A stretch of DNA of 64,000 nucleotides from Streptomyces sp. HUAS 15-9 (GCF_025642155.1 NZ_CP106798.1:6758001-6822000), one strand, 5' to 3'. Shown: positions 21,212 to 39,410, counted from the stretch's first letter. The notes: a model not told the origin generated them from the sequence alone. Program-made: numbers and translations.

Positions 21212-22420
21212 GTGTCCCGTCGACTGTTCACCTCGGAGTCGGTGACCGAGGGTCATCCCGACAAAATCGCAGACCAAATCAGCGACACCATTCTCGACGC
21301 ACTTCTCGCCCAGGACCCGACGGCCCGTGTCGCCGTGGAAACCCTGATCACCACCGGCCAGGTGCATATCGCCGGCGAAGTCACCACCTCCGCCTACGTC
21401 GATATTCCGACACTGGTCCGCAAGACGATTCTCGGCATCGGCTACGACTCGTCGGCGAAGGGATTCGACGGCGCGTCCTGCGGAGTCTCGGTCTCCATCG
21501 GCGCCCAGTCGCCCGACATCGCCCAGGGCGTGGACGACGCCTACGAGACCCGGGTGGAGGGCTCCTCCGGCGCCTCCCAGGCCGACGAACTCGACCGGCA
21601 GGGCGCCGGCGACCAGGGCCTGATGTTCGGCTACGCCTGCGACGAGACCCCCGAGCTGATGCCGCTGCCGATCGCGCTCGCGCACCGTCTCGCCCGCCGT
21701 CTCGCCGAGGTCCGCAAGGAGGGCCCGGTGCCCTATCTGCGCCCGGACGGCAAGACCCAGGTCACCATCGAGTACGAGGGCGACCGCCCGGTCCGCCTGG
21801 ACACGGTCGTCGTCTCATCGCAGCACGCCCCCGACATCAGCCTGGACACACTGCTCGTGCCCGACCTCCGCGACCACGTCGTCGAACCGGCCCTGGCCGG
21901 CCTCGACCTGGACACGGACGGGCACCGGCTCCTGGTGAACCCCACGGGACGGTTCGAGATCGGCGGCCCGATGGGCGATGCGGGACTGACCGGACGGAAG
22001 ATCATCGTCGACACGTACGGCGGCATGGCCCGCCACGGCGGCGGCGCGTTCTCCGGCAAGGACCCCTCCAAGGTGGACCGCAGCGGCGCGTACGCGATGC
22101 GTTGGGTCGCCAAGAACGTCGTCGCCGCCGGTCTCGCCCGGCGCTGCGAGGCGCAGGTCGCCTACGCCATCGGAAAGGCGGCCCCGGTCGGCCTGTTCAT
22201 CGAGACGTTCGGCACCGAGACCGTACCCGTCGAGCGGATCCAGCAGGCCGTCACCGATGTCTTCGACCTGCGCCCGGCCGCGATCGTGCGGGACCTCGAC
22301 CTGCTGCGCGCCCGCTATGCGCAGACCGCCGCGTACGGCCACTTCGGGCGCACCGGCGCCGACTTCACCTGGGAAGCCACCGACCGGGCGGACAAGCTCC
22401 GCCAAGCAGCCACCGGCTGA
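21212..22420 (+). CDS. metK: S-adenosylmethionine synthetase
   Basis: The 402-aa enzyme makes S-adenosylmethionine from methionine and ATP. Hallmarks are [18 protein letters not shown] (slightly split here) at the N-terminus, the [12 protein letters not shown] nucleotide hexapeptide, and the P-loop-like [16 protein letters not shown]. Length is normal. The GTG start at 21,212 has GGAGG 5 nt upstream. It is the first gene of a tightly packed operon (14 nt to adenosine kinase) that contains every enzyme of the activated-methyl cycle. It may be a second copy dedicated to secondary metabolism, as Streptomyces normally keep a housekeeping metK elsewhere (inference). Confidence 0.97.
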   Translation: MSRRLFTSESVTEGHPDKIADQISDTILDALLAQDPTARVAVETLITTGQVHIAGEVTTSAYVDIPTLVRKTILGIGYDSSAKGFDGASCGVSVSIGAQSPDIAQGVDDAYETRVEGSSGASQADELDRQGAGDQGLMFGYACDETPELMPLPIALAHRLARRLAEVRKEGPVPYLRPDGKTQVTIEYEGDRPVRLDTVVVSSQHAPDISLDTLLVPDLRDHVVEPALAGLDLDTDGHRLLVNPTGRFEIGGPMGDAGLTGRKIIVDTYGGMARHGGGAFSGKDPSKVDRSGAYAMRWVAKNVVAAGLARRCEAQVAYAIGKAAPVGLFIETFGTETVPVERIQQAVTDVFDLRPAAIVRDLDLLRARYAQTAAYGHFGRTGADFTWEATDRADKLRQAATG

Positions 22421-22433
22421 GCGGGGCGGGGTC

Positions 22434-23408
22434 ATGCGGATCGCCGTCACCGGTTCCATCGCCACCGACCATCTGATGACGTTCCCCGGCCGCTTCACCG
22501 ACCACCTGGTCCCCGGTGAGCTGTCGAACGTCTCGCTGTCCTTCCTCGCCGACACCCTGGAGGTACGACGCGGCGGAGCGGCCGCCAACATCGCCTACGG
22601 GCTCGGCCGGCTGGGCCTGTCCCCGGCCCTGGTCGGCGCCGTCGGACCGGACTTCGCCGACTACCGGGTCCATCTCAAGGAGCACGGCGTCGACACGGAC
22701 TCCGTGCATGTGTCGCCCATGGCACAGACCGCCCGCTTCGTGTGCACGACCGACCAGGCACAGAACCAGATCGCCACCTTCTACGCGGGCGCCATGACCG
22801 AGGCCCGCACCCTGGACCTCGCGCCGGTCGCCGAACGGCTCGGCGGACTCGACCTGGTGCTGATCTCGCCGAACGACCCCGAGGCGATGGTCCGCCACAC
22901 CGAGGAGTGCCGGCGGCTCGGCATCCCGTTCGCCGCCGACCCCTCCCAGCAGCTCGCCCGCCTCGAACCCGATGCGGTGCGCACGCTCGTCGACGGCGCC
23001 CAGCGCCTGTTCACCAACGCCTACGAATCCGTCCTGGTCCGGGAGCGCACCGGCTGGACCGGTCGGCAGATCCTCGACCGCGTCGGCTCCTGGGTCACCA
23101 CCCTCGGCGCGGACGGCGTCCGCATCGAGCGCGCGGGCGAGCCCGCCGTGACCGTGCCGGCCGCTCCCGTCCGCGAGGCCGTCGACCCCACCGGCGTCGG
23201 CGACGCGTTCCGCGCCGGCTTCCTCGCCGCGCTCGGCCGTCTGCCCGAGAGCGGCCGCGGCCCGCCTGGGCTGCGTCGTGGCCGGCCTCGCCCTGGAGGC
23301 ACCGGGCCCCCAGGAGTACGTCCTGGACCGTACGACGGTGACGGCGAGGCTGACCGAGGGCTACGGCGAGCCGGCCGCCGCCCTCGCGCCACTCCTGGAG
23401 GCCGCCCT

Positions 23409-23412
<4 letters not shown>
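22434..23412 (+). pseudogene. adoK: Adenosine kinase (PfkB family), frameshifted near its 3' end
   Basis: This ribokinase-family protein would phosphorylate adenosine released by SAH hydrolysis to AMP, pulling that reaction forward. Visible are the N-terminal VTGSIATDHLM, the GGAAANIAYGLG substrate motif and the catalytic PTGVGDAFRAGF with Asp257. After about residue 270 the family-like tail (AARLGCVVAGLALEAPGPQEY, quoted only in part here) continues in the +1 frame and ends at 23,412, where its stop overlaps the metH GTG (GTGA). One surplus nucleotide (or a 4-nt insertion) lies around 23,241-23,260, next to a GCGGCCGC palindrome. Correcting it gives 325 aa, the normal size. As sequenced, the first frame stays open into metH. 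Sequencing error, real mutation or a genuine fusion are all possible. Confidence 0.85.
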
Positions 23413-29245
<5,833 letters not shown>

Positions 29246-29271
29246 CGTCCAGTCACCCCGAGGAGCGAGCC

Positions 29272-29373
29272 ATGCACCCCGACCACCAGGAAGAAGCCCA
29301 AGCCCCCGTGCTGTACCTGGCCGGGGTGGACGAGGACCCGGCCGAGTCGCACATCGTGCGCGGCATCGACTGA
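29272..29373 (+). CDS. Small 33-aa ORF at the end of the methyl-cycle operon
   Basis: The ORF starts at an ATG preceded by GAGGAG (7 nt spacing), 26 nt after ahcY, and ends 5 nt before a strong terminator hairpin. The product starts MHPDHQEEAQAPVLYLAG and is acidic, with a C-terminal HIVRGID. No membrane segment or known family is recognised. The good ribosome-binding site and position make translation plausible; conservation is unknown. Confidence 0.5.
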   Translation: MHPDHQEEAQAPVLYLAGVDEDPAESHIVRGID

Positions 29374-29378
29374 GGAAC

Positions 29379-29431
29379 GAACCACGCGAGGGCCCCCGGA
29401 TCCGCCCCGTCCGGGGGCCCTCGCGTGGTTC
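29379..29431. terminator. Strong bidirectional hairpin terminator
   Basis: A perfect 22-bp inverted repeat (29,379-29,400 and 29,410-29,431) with a 9-nt loop separates the methyl-cycle operon from the convergent meaB gene, which ends 14 bp further on. It should stop transcription from both sides. Confidence 0.9.
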
Positions 29432-29444
29432 GGTCGCGTCGAGG

Positions 29445-30434
29445 TCAGCCGACGGGCCCCCGGAACGCCTCCAGGATCCGCTCGGCCGCCAGTGTCGCCG
29501 TCAACGAGCCCTCTCTGACCCGCTGTTCCAGGCCGGGCGCGGCCTCCCGCACCGCCGGATCGGCGTGCAGCCGGCCCAGCAGCTCGTCGCGCACCATCGC
29601 CCAGGTCCAGCCGACCTGCTGGTCCCGCCGCTTGGCCGTGAGCCGGCCCGTGGAGTCGAGGAGCGTACGGTGCTGCTCAAGCCGCTCCCAGACGACGTCC
29701 AGGCCGGCCGACTCGCGGGCGCTGCAACTGAGCACCGGCGGGGTCCAGAAGGCGTCCTTGCCGTGCATCAGCCGCAGCGCGCCCGCCAACTCCCGTGCGG
29801 CCGCGCGCGCGTCGCGCTCGTGCGGGCCGTCCGCCTTGTTGACCGCGATCACGTCGGCCAGCTCCAGGACGCCCTTCTTGATGCCCTGCAACTGGTCGCC
29901 TGTGCGGGCCAGGGTGAGCAGCAGGAAGGAGTCGACCATGTCGGCGACGGCGGTTTCGGACTGGCCGACACCCACGGTCTCCACCAGGATCACGTCGTAG
30001 CCCGCCGCCTCCATCACGACCATGGACTCGCGGGTGGCCTTGGCGACCCCGCCCAGCGTGCCCGCGCTGGGGGAGGGGCGTACGAAGGCGTTCGGGTCCA
30101 CCGCCAGCCGTTCCATCCGGGTCTTGTCGCCCAGGATGGAGCCGCCGGTACGGGTGGAGGACGGGTCCACGGCGAGCACCGCGACCCGGTACCCCAGCGA
30201 GGTCAGCAGCGTGCCGAACGCGTCGATGAACGTCGACTTGCCCACGCCCGGCACCCCGCTGATGCCGATCCGCCGCGCCCGTCCGCTGTGCGGGAGCAGC
30301 TCGGTGAGCAACTCCTGCGCCAGCGCCCGGTGCTGTGGCCGGGTGGACTCGACGAGAGTGATCGCGCGGGCCACGATCGCCCGCTTCCCGTCGAGCACAC
30401 CCTTCACATACGTGTCGAGATCGATCGCTGCCAT
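29445..30434 (-). CDS. meaB: MeaB-type GTPase, methylmalonyl-CoA mutase chaperone
   Basis: The 329-aa G3E-family GTPase protects and reloads the cobalamin cofactor of methylmalonyl-CoA mutase. The Walker A motif is GVPGVGKST (Lys66), with [19 protein letters not shown] and a VNKAD guanine-specificity motif, all typical of MeaB/ArgK. It lies 6 bp downstream of mutB in the same operon. There is no sign of damage. Confidence 0.95.
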   Translation of the reverse strand: MAAIDLDTYVKGVLDGKRAIVARAITLVESTRPQHRALAQELLTELLPHSGRARRIGISGVPGVGKSTFIDAFGTLLTSLGYRVAVLAVDPSSTRTGGSILGDKTRMERLAVDPNAFVRPSPSAGTLGGVAKATRESMVVMEAAGYDVILVETVGVGQSETAVADMVDSFLLLTLARTGDQLQGIKKGVLELADVIAVNKADGPHERDARAAARELAGALRLMHGKDAFWTPPVLSCSARESAGLDVVWERLEQHRTLLDSTGRLTAKRRDQQVGWTWAMVRDELLGRLHADPAVREAAPGLEQRVREGSLTATLAAERILEAFRGPVG

Positions 30435-30440
30435 GGGGCT

Positions 30441-32614
<2,174 letters not shown>

Positions 32615-32615
<1 letters not shown>

Positions 32616-34423
32616 CAGGACACTCCCATGCGGTCGAGGGTCGCGGACAGCGTGGCGACGGCGTCGCAGCCCGCGAAGACGTACGAGTCGATGTCCGTGT
32701 ACTCGGCGGGGCGGCCCGCGAGGAACACATGCCGGGCGCCCGCCGCCTTCAGGGACCGGGCCAGCTGCTCGGCCTGCTCCTCGTAGAGCGCGTCGCTGGA
32801 GCACAGCACGGCCTCGGTGGCGCCGCTGTCCTCGAAGCCGCCCTCGGTGACCGGCTCGATGCCGCCCGCCTGGAAGAGGTTGGCGGCGAACGTCGAGCGC
32901 GCGGTGTACGCGGCGGCCGAGCCGATCGTGGCGAGGTAGACCCGGGGGCGGGAGCCGGTCGCCGCGAGGTGGGCGTCGGAGCGGGCGCGCAGCTCCTCGT
33001 ACGCCTCGTCGCGGCGCACGCGCGGCAGCCCGCCAAAGGGCCCATCGGGAGCGGGCTCGCGCTCCACGGGCTTCTCGGCCAGGAACGGGAACTCGCTGAC
33101 ACCGGTGATGGGTTCACGCCGCTTGGCGAGCTTCTTGGAGCGCTCCGCCCAGGTCGTGGCCAGGTCCGTACGGATCCGGCCCGAGCGCAGCACGGCCGCC
33201 TGGCCGCCGTCGCGCTCGATCGACCGGAAGAACTCCCAGCCCGCGCGGGCGAGTTCGTCGGTGAGCGACTCCACGTACCAGGAGCCGCCCGCCGGGTCGA
33301 TGACCCGCGCCAGGTGGGACTCCTCGACCAGGATCGTCGACGTGTTGCGGGCGATACGGCGGGCGAACGCGTCCGGCAGGCCGAGCGCGTGGTCGAACGG
33401 CAGCACGGTGACGGAGTCGGCGCCGCCCACCCCGGCCGCGAGCGTCGCGACGGTCGCGCGCAGCATGTTCACCCACGGGTCGCGGCGGGTCATCATCACC
33501 GGCGAGGTCACCGCGTGCTGCACCTGCGCGCCCGCGCCGGGCGCCCCGCACACCTCGGCGACCCGCGCCCACAGCCGGCGGGCCGCGCGCAGCTTGGCGA
33601 CGGTCAGGAACTGGTCGGCGGTGGCCGCGTAACGGAACTCCAGCTGCGCCAGGGCCTGTTCGGCCGTGAGGCCCGACTCGGTCAGCTCGCGCAGACAGGC
33701 CACACCGGTGGCCAGGGAGGCGCCCAGCTCCTGTGCGGCCGAGCCGCCGGCCTCGTGGTACGGCAGCGCGTCCACGGTCAGCGCGCGCAGCCCCGGGTAG
33801 GTCTCGGCGCACCGCGCGGCGAGGGCGGCGATCGGCGCGAAGTCCTGGGCGGTGCCGGTGCGGGCCTCGTGGCCGAGCGGGTCGGCGCCGAGATTGCCGC
33901 GGACCGCCTTCGGGTCGACGCCCCGCTCCTCGCAGAGCCGCAGCAGTTCCGCCGCGGCGGCCTCGACGTCGCGCCCGGCGTCGAGCACCACCGGAGCCAG
34001 GTCGAGGTAGACACCGTCGAGGGCGCGGGCGAGGCCGGACACCGGGATGCCGCCCTGGCCGACGACCAGCCACAGCGAGGTGACGCCGTTCTCCAGGTCG
34101 GTCAGGATCGCGCCGTCCTCGGCCGCCGCGTGCCGCTGCCGTACGTCCCAGCCGCCCGCGGTGCCGCCCTCGGAGCGGCCGCCGCGCACGAAGGGCGCGA
34201 AGCCGGGCAGGCCGGGGTCGGGCGCGGTGTCGCGCGCGGTGTACAGGGGACGGGTGCGCAGCCCGTCCTCCAGCGTCGTGGACAGAGCGTCCTCAGCTGC
34301 CGCGCCCGAGACTTCCTTGCCCGACTTGCGCAGCACACCCTCGACCAGGGCTTGCCACTGCTCGTGTGTCGCGTCAGGGAACTCGGCGGCCAGTGAGAGC
34401 CCGTCGTCAGGCAGGACCGTCAT
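32615..34423 (-). CDS. mutA: Methylmalonyl-CoA mutase, small subunit
   Basis: The 602-aa protein is the non-catalytic partner of MutB. It retains mutase-like sequence ([36 protein letters not shown]), but its C-terminal domain lacks the DxHxxG cobalamin motif, having [15 protein letters not shown] there, as expected for MutA. ATG 34,423 is the first gene of the mutA-mutB-meaB operon. Confidence 0.95.
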
Positions 34424-34529
34424 GGCTCGGATGCTAGGGCAGGCCGCTTAAATGGCAGCAGCGCGGGGGCTGTGACGTTTCCCTCCTCGCGGTTGTGACC
34501 TGTGCCTCTCCGGTGCCGTACGCCCCCTT

Positions 34530-34575
34530 TCGTACCGTCAGCGGGGCTGTTCTCGTACCGTCGGCGGGGGTTGTC
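34530..34575. repeat. Direct repeat of about 23 bp
   Basis: Two adjacent imperfect copies of TCGTACCGTCRGCGGGG plus a TGTT-like tail start at 34,530 and 34,553. They sit in the 162-bp gap between the mutA start and the 3' end of the MarR gene, so they may belong to the mutA promoter region. Role unknown. Confidence 0.7.
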
Positions 34576-34585
34576 CGAGGCCCCG

Positions 34586-35083
34586 TCAGCAGGCCCCGTC
34601 GGCGAGTCCGGGCAGCAGTCCGCTCACCGCGTCGCGTTGCTCCGGTCCGACGAACTCGGCGAGCGCCTCCTTGACCGTCGTGGCGAGCAGTGTGGAGGTC
34701 TCCTTCAGCAGCCGCCGGGCCTTCTCGGTGAGGGTGACCTGGACGCCCCGCTTGTCGCCGCACACCGTCTGGCGGGTGACCAGGCCGGCGTGCTGGAGGC
34801 AGGCGATCTGGTAGGTGAGCCGGGTCTTGGGGCGGCCCAGGAGGTCGGCGATCCGGGTCATGCGCAGGCCGTCGCGCGGGTGCTCGGCCAGCAGGCACAG
34901 GATGAGGAACTCGTCGTGGGAGACGTCGAGGTTCTCCTTCACCACGGAGCGCAGCCGCTGCTCCACCGCCCCGGTCGCGGCCAGCAGCAGCATCCAGGCG
35001 CGCAGCTCTCCGGGGAGCAGCCCACTGCCCTCGCGGGCACAGCATTCGGGCTGGTCGGCGGGGTGCTTGTCGGGGGCGGCCAT
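34586..35083 (-). CDS. MarR-family transcriptional regulator
   Basis: The 165-aa protein has the winged-helix fold of MarR: SHDEFLILCLLAEHPRDGLRM, RIADLLGRPKTRLTYQIACL (recognition helix) and a wing around CGDKRGVQVTLTEKA. Cysteines occur near both ends (ECCAREG, DGAC) and in the wing, so thiol-based sensing is possible but unproven. It is divergent from yceI, and two near-identical palindromes lie between them, so it probably represses both itself and yceI. Confidence 0.9.
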   Translation of the reverse strand: MAAPDKHPADQPECCAREGSGLLPGELRAWMLLLAATGAVEQRLRSVVKENLDVSHDEFLILCLLAEHPRDGLRMTRIADLLGRPKTRLTYQIACLQHAGLVTRQTVCGDKRGVQVTLTEKARRLLKETSTLLATTVKEALAEFVGPEQRDAVSGLLPGLADGAC

Positions 35084-35103
35084 GGGTTGGAGTCTACCTG
35101 TTG

Positions 35104-35180
35104 TCCAAATTTGGATGATGAGCTAGCGTTGCGGTCATCCAAATTTGAACTACTCGGATACATCATCACTCGGATACATC
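35104..35180. promoter_or_regulatory. Duplicated MarR-type operator and direct repeat upstream of yceI
   Basis: TCCAAATTTGGA (35,104-35,115) is a perfect palindrome; TCCAAATTTGAA (35,138-35,149) is a one-mismatch copy 34 bp away. Both are AT-rich islands in GC-rich DNA. Closer to yceI, ACTCGGATACATC occurs twice (35,152-35,164 and 35,168-35,180). The palindromes fit MarR dimer sites; the assignment to the neighbouring MarR is inferred. Confidence 0.75.
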
Positions 35181-35196
35181 GCATGGGAGTACGACC

Positions 35197-35712
35197 ATGA
35201 CCGTCGCCGTGGAAACAGGTGTCTGGCAGCTCGACCCGACCGCCACCACCGTGGCCCTGAGCCACAGGACCTTCTGGGGCCTGGTGGCCGTGAAGGGCAC
35301 CTTCGCCGCCGTCGCCGGCCGGGGCGAGGTCGGGCCCGACGGGTCCGCCACGGGCACCGTGACCCTGGACGTCGCCTCGCTGGACACCAAGAACGCCAAG
35401 CGCGACACCCATCTGCGCTCGGCCGACTTCTTCGACGCCGACCACCACCCGGAGATCACCTTCGCCGTCCGCGGCGCCGAACCGCGCGGCAACGACACGG
35501 CACACGTCGACGGCCGGCTCACCGTCCGCGGCATCAGCCGCCCGCAGTCCCTGACGGCGCGCGTCACCGCGGCGACCGCCGACGCGCTCACGCTGGAGAC
35601 CGAGTTCACCGTGGACCGCGCCGAGTTCGGCATGGGCTGGAACCAGTTGGGGATGATCCGCGGCCTGACAACGGTGACCGCCACGCTGCGGTTCACTCGC
35701 GCGGCGGCCTGA
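35197..35712 (+). CDS. YceI-family lipid-binding protein
   Basis: The 171-aa YceI-like protein forms a lipocalin-like barrel that binds isoprenoids in known members. Family features include GVWQLDPTATTVALSHR, LDVASLDTKNAKRDTHLRS and SADFFDADHHPEITF. There is no signal peptide, so a cytoplasmic location is expected. Start ATG 35,197 with GGGAGT upstream. Divergent from the MarR gene and likely under its control. Confidence 0.92.
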   Translation: MTVAVETGVWQLDPTATTVALSHRTFWGLVAVKGTFAAVAGRGEVGPDGSATGTVTLDVASLDTKNAKRDTHLRSADFFDADHHPEITFAVRGAEPRGNDTAHVDGRLTVRGISRPQSLTARVTAATADALTLETEFTVDRAEFGMGWNQLGMIRGLTTVTATLRFTRAAA

Positions 35713-35721
35713 TCCGTTCGG

Positions 35722-37464
35722 TCAGCCTGTTGTGCCGGTGCTCTTCCGTAGTCGTATGTCCTGGCTGGACAGCGTCTGCGGGGACGCCGTGAAGGCGCGC
35801 AGCCGGATGCGGACGCTCGGTCTGGGGAGCGGGAACCTGCCCTTGGGCGGCCGGAGTTCCACGTTCGCCGTGCCGTGGGCGGGGATCGTGGCCGGACCTC
35901 GGGCGAGCGACCAGTACTTGTTCATGCCCTGGCCCGTGGTGAGCGTGTAGTGCGGGGTGAGCGCGGTGTCGCCCGTGTTGACCACCCGCACGGTCAGCGC
36001 CGAGATCGCGTTCGCCGAGGCCCGGCGCACCGAGGCGACCTCCATCCTCAGCGGCGGCCTGCCCGACACCGCCAGCACCGCGCACACCAGGGCCGGCGCG
36101 ACCAGCAGGACGATCGCCGCGGCCAGGGCCGGGCGGCGCCGGGGGCCGGTCAGCGGCCCCGGGCGTGGCTGCCAGGCGTGCTCGAACTCCGCCAGGGGCG
36201 CGGTGACCGCCGTGGCCAGCCACAGCGGGGTCATCATCAGGTAGTAGCCGTCCTGGGAACGGGTCGCCAGATAGAAGGCCAGCCAGGGCAGCACGGTCGC
36301 CGCCGGGCCCAGCCGCCGTACGAACAGCACGAACAGCGCGAGCAGGGCCGCCGCGAGGAGCATGCTCGCGTGCGAGTACCAGTCGAGCCGGTCACTGCCG
36401 TCGGTGAAGTACAGCGAGATGTCCACCAGGCCCTGGCCGTGCAGCACCGCGCCCTGCGTCAGCGGCAGGGCGATCCCCGCCAGCCATGGACCGGGCTCGG
36501 AGACGATGAAGTACGTGTTGATCAGCAGCCACACCGTGACGGCGATCCCCACGATCCGCAGCACCACCAGCCCCGCCGCGCGCCCGCCCAGCTCGCCGCG
36601 GCGCACCGCGTAGATCCCGGCCAGCAGGAACGGCGCCACGAACCAGGGAAGTTGCTGCGCCGCGCACGCGGCCCCCAGGCACGCGGCCCGCGCGATCCCG
36701 GCACCGCCGAGCCGCCCTCCCCTCCCGATCCGCGGCCAGCGCACCACCACCGGCACCAGCAGGGCCATGCCGAGGATCGCCGGATAGCCCAGCCGGGCGT
36801 ACGTCGGCAGGAACCCGAAGCCCAGACAGGCCATCGTGGCCGCCGACCGCCACGGCACCGGCAGCATCCGCCACATCACGACCGCCCCGACGACCAGCGC
36901 GCCGGTGCCGACCGCCGTTGCGGCCGCGCCCCCGTGCCCCAGCCACAGCAGCGGGGCGGCCAGCAGTGGGGCCAGCGGGGGATAGCCGTACGTGAAGTCG
37001 TAGCCGCCGTTTATCGTCGGCGTGACGGCGACGCCCTTGCCGCCGAAGAGCCACGGCCAGGGCTGTCCGTAGACGGTGTGCCCGGCGACCAGCTCCCTGG
37101 CGGCCTGGGTGGTGAGCACCGCCTCGTCGCCGCCGCCGTGGTTCAGTGCCCAGCCGCACAGGGTGAGCGCGACCGCGGTCACCAGGACCACCAGGTCCAG
37201 TCGGGCCAGCGAGCGGGCACGGCGGACCGTCAGGGCCAGCACCCCGGTCACCAGGATCGAGGCGTAGCAGACGGAGATGACCGCCGCCAGGACGAGACGA
37301 TGGGTCGCCGCCTGTGTCCACACCGCGCGGGTCCCGATGAACAGGCTCACGTCGGCGAGGAGGGTCAGGACACGGTGCCACTGTGCCGGGAGCCCCGGGG
37401 CGGCGGACACCGCCGACTGCGTCCGCCGGCCGGGTGTCACCAGCTGTTTTTCTGCCAAGTGCAC
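35722..37464 (-). CDS. Polytopic membrane protein, GT-C glycosyltransferase-like
   Basis: The 580-aa product has roughly 11-13 hydrophobic segments, an early luminal-type loop with GGGDEAVLTTQAARELVAG and GHTVYGQPWPWLFGG, and a soluble C-terminal domain of about 110 residues. The layout recalls GT-C/ArnT- or mannosyltransferase-like membrane enzymes that use polyprenyl-phosphate sugars, but no catalytic motif is certain. Start taken as GTG 37,464 (VHLAEKQ). It ends 9 bp from the convergent yceI stop. Confidence 0.65.
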   Translation of the reverse strand: MHLAEKQLVTPGRRTQSAVSAAPGLPAQWHRVLTLLADVSLFIGTRAVWTQAATHRLVLAAVISVCYASILVTGVLALTVRRARSLARLDLVVLVTAVALTLCGWALNHGGGDEAVLTTQAARELVAGHTVYGQPWPWLFGGKGVAVTPTINGGYDFTYGYPPLAPLLAAPLLWLGHGGAAATAVGTGALVVGAVVMWRMLPVPWRSAATMACLGFGFLPTYARLGYPAILGMALLVPVVVRWPRIGRGGRLGGAGIARAACLGAACAAQQLPWFVAPFLLAGIYAVRRGELGGRAAGLVVLRIVGIAVTVWLLINTYFIVSEPGPWLAGIALPLTQGAVLHGQGLVDISLYFTDGSDRLDWYSHASMLLAAALLALFVLFVRRLGPAATVLPWLAFYLATRSQDGYYLMMTPLWLATAVTAPLAEFEHAWQPRPGPLTGPRRRPALAAAIVLLVAPALVCAVLAVSGRPPLRMEVASVRRASANAISALTVRVVNTGDTALTPHYTLTTGQGMNKYWSLARGPATIPAHGTANVELRPPKGRFPLPRPSVRIRLRAFTASPQTLSSQDIRLRKSTGTTG

Positions 37465-37691
37465 GACATCGGACCGTAATCGGGACCGGTGAGCGGGGGA
37501 TCGCAGGAGGTGAAGAGTCCGGTGTGAGGGCGGTAAGAAGCGGGCTATTTCGCACAAGTGTCACAGGAGGTGACGGAGGCAGGACCCCGTCGGTCGGGTC
37601 GCGCTTCGTGTCGCTGTTGGGCCGAACGGGTGACTTGGCGTAAGAATTGGCAGGTGCAGGCATGGAGTGCGAGTCAGTTCGGGGGGATCCG

Positions 37692-38081
37692 GTGAGCCGT
37701 TACGACGTCACCGATGAACAGTGGGAAGGGCTCGCGCAGGTCGTGCCGCTCCGGGGGCGCGACGCCTGGCCGTCCGCGGTGGGTCACCGCTCCCTCCCGG
37801 ACGCGGAGACCGAGACCCGGCGGCGGTTCGTCGTCCTGCGGGTCAATGTCTTCGCGGACGCCCGCGAGGTGGCCGAGACGCTCATGGCGGGCGTGCCGGT
37901 CCTGCTCGACCTCTCCAGCGCGGAGACCGAGGTGGCCAAGCGCGTCCTCGACTTCAGCACCGGTGTCGTCTTCGGCCTGGGCAGCGGAATGCACCGCGTG
38001 GACCGCAACGTGTTCCTGCTCACCCCGCCCGGTACCGAGGTCAGCGGGCTCATGGAGGGCGCCGGGATCTCCGGCACCTGA
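37692..38081 (+). CDS. SepF-like cell-division protein
   Basis: The 129-aa protein matches the SepF core (DUF552): RRFVVLRVNVFADAREVAETL, VLLDLSSAETEVAKRVLDF and a C-terminal FLLTPPG. SepF bridges FtsZ to the membrane; streptomycetes have several paralogues, and this one lacks an obvious N-terminal amphipathic helix. GTG 37,692 has a GGGGGGA sequence 6 nt upstream; a longer frame from ATG 37,662 is possible. The 227-bp gap before it (37,465-37,691) must hold its promoter; no operator was recognised. Confidence 0.8.
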   Translation: MSRYDVTDEQWEGLAQVVPLRGRDAWPSAVGHRSLPDAETETRRRFVVLRVNVFADAREVAETLMAGVPVLLDLSSAETEVAKRVLDFSTGVVFGLGSGMHRVDRNVFLLTPPGTEVSGLMEGAGISGT

Positions 38082-38156
38082 GGCCGGTCCCCCGTTCGTA
38101 GGAAGGTCCCGACGCCGGAACGGTTCCCCTGCCACCGGGGCCCCTACGGTCCGGAT

Positions 38157-39410
38157 ATGACCGCACCCCCCACCTCCGTCCCTCCAGGCCGAGCACCCGG
38201 GCCCACCCCACCCGGCCCGAAGCGGGAGCAGGCCCCCGCCGCAGCGCGGCCACCGTCCGCGCGGGCGGTCCTCGACGGCCCGGCCGGTCGGGACAGATGG
38301 GCGCCGCCGAGGGTCACCGAGTTGCGGTTGTCCGCGTTCGCGGGGCATCGGGGCGTCGGGCTCCCCGTCGGGGCGTGCACCCTCTTCGCCGGGCCCAGCG
38401 GGTGCGGCAAGTCGAGCGCGCTGCGGGCGTACGAGGCGCTCGCCCGGCTCGGCGGCGGCGCGCCGCTCGCCGCGGCGTTCCCGGATCCGGCGGCCTGTGT
38501 GCCCGAGCGCGCCCGGCCCGACCCGCAGCGCCGGCGCGGCTTCCGCATCGGCTGTACGACAGACGGTCCCGAAGGTCCGGTACGGCTCGACGTCGCCGTA
38601 CAGGCCGAGCCCGAACTGCGCATCGTCGGAGAGCGGCTGACCGCGGGCGGACTCGTCCTCCTGGAGACGGCGCTGCGCGACCCGGGACGCCCCGCCGTAC
38701 AGGCCGCCTGGCACACCGCGGGATCCGCACCGGTGACACGTGCCCCGCTCCCCGACGACCGGCTCGGCACCGCTCTGCTCCCGCTGCGCGTGGCCGGCAA
38801 GACCGACGGGCAGCGCCAGGTGCTCGCCGCGGCCGAACAGACGGTGGTCGCCCTGCGCTCGGTCTTCGCCTGCGACCCGTGTCCCGACCGGATGCGCGAG
38901 GCCGTCCCGCTGGGCTCCGGACGCCTGCTGCCCGGCTGCGACAACCTCGCCGAGGTGCTGTGGCGCACCCGCTCCGAATGCGGCCGCCGGCACGCCCGAC
39001 TCGTCGCCGCGGTGCACGCCGGATGCGCCGGGCCCGTGGCCGACCTGGTCGCCGAACCGCTGGGCGACGGCACGGTACGGGCGCTGCTCGACCGCGGCGA
39101 CGGAATCCGGACCGACCTCGGCCGACTCGGGGACGGTGAGCTGACATATCTCGCGCAGGCCCTGGTGCTGCTCACCGGCCCGGGCGTCCTGGACGTCGAC
39201 ACACCCGGCGAGGTCCCCGACGCCATGCGCGCCCTCACCGTCCTCGCCGACGGCTTCGACCGTGCGCTGGACGGTCGTCAGCGCACGGAACTGCTGCGGC
39301 TCGCCACCGGGATGTGCGGCCTCGGGCACATCCGCCTGGTGGGCGCGGTGAGCGACGCCTCGTGGGCCACGGAGGCCGAAGGAGTCACGGTGGTACACCT
39401 GAACCCGTGA
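38157..39410 (+). CDS. AAA/ABC-type ATP-binding protein
   Basis: The 417-aa protein has a Pro/Ala-rich N-terminal 50 residues, then a P-loop GPSGCGKSS after LRLSAFAGHRGVGLPVG, as in RecF/SMC-like AAA ATPases. A late GDGELTYLAQALVLL resembles an ABC signature, with GVLDVDTPGE following as a possible Walker B. Its role is unknown. The stop overlaps the start of a MazG-like gene (GTGA), suggesting a shared function. Confidence 0.75.
   Translation: MTAPPTSVPPGRAPGPTPPGPKREQAPAAARPPSARAVLDGPAGRDRWAPPRVTELRLSAFAGHRGVGLPVGACTLFAGPSGCGKSSALRAYEALARLGGGAPLAAAFPDPAACVPERARPDPQRRRGFRIGCTTDGPEGPVRLDVAVQAEPELRIVGERLTAGGLVLLETALRDPGRPAVQAAWHTAGSAPVTRAPLPDDRLGTALLPLRVAGKTDGQRQVLAAAEQTVVALRSVFACDPCPDRMREAVPLGSGRLLPGCDNLAEVLWRTRSECGRRHARLVAAVHAGCAGPVADLVAEPLGDGTVRALLDRGDGIRTDLGRLGDGELTYLAQALVLLTGPGVLDVDTPGEVPDAMRALTVLADGFDRALDGRQRTELLRLATGMCGLGHIRLVGAVSDASWATEAEGVTVVHLNP

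Noticed and set aside
34530..34575. CRISPR or integrative repeat
   Set aside because: Only two imperfect copies with no spacers or associated genes; described simply as a direct repeat.
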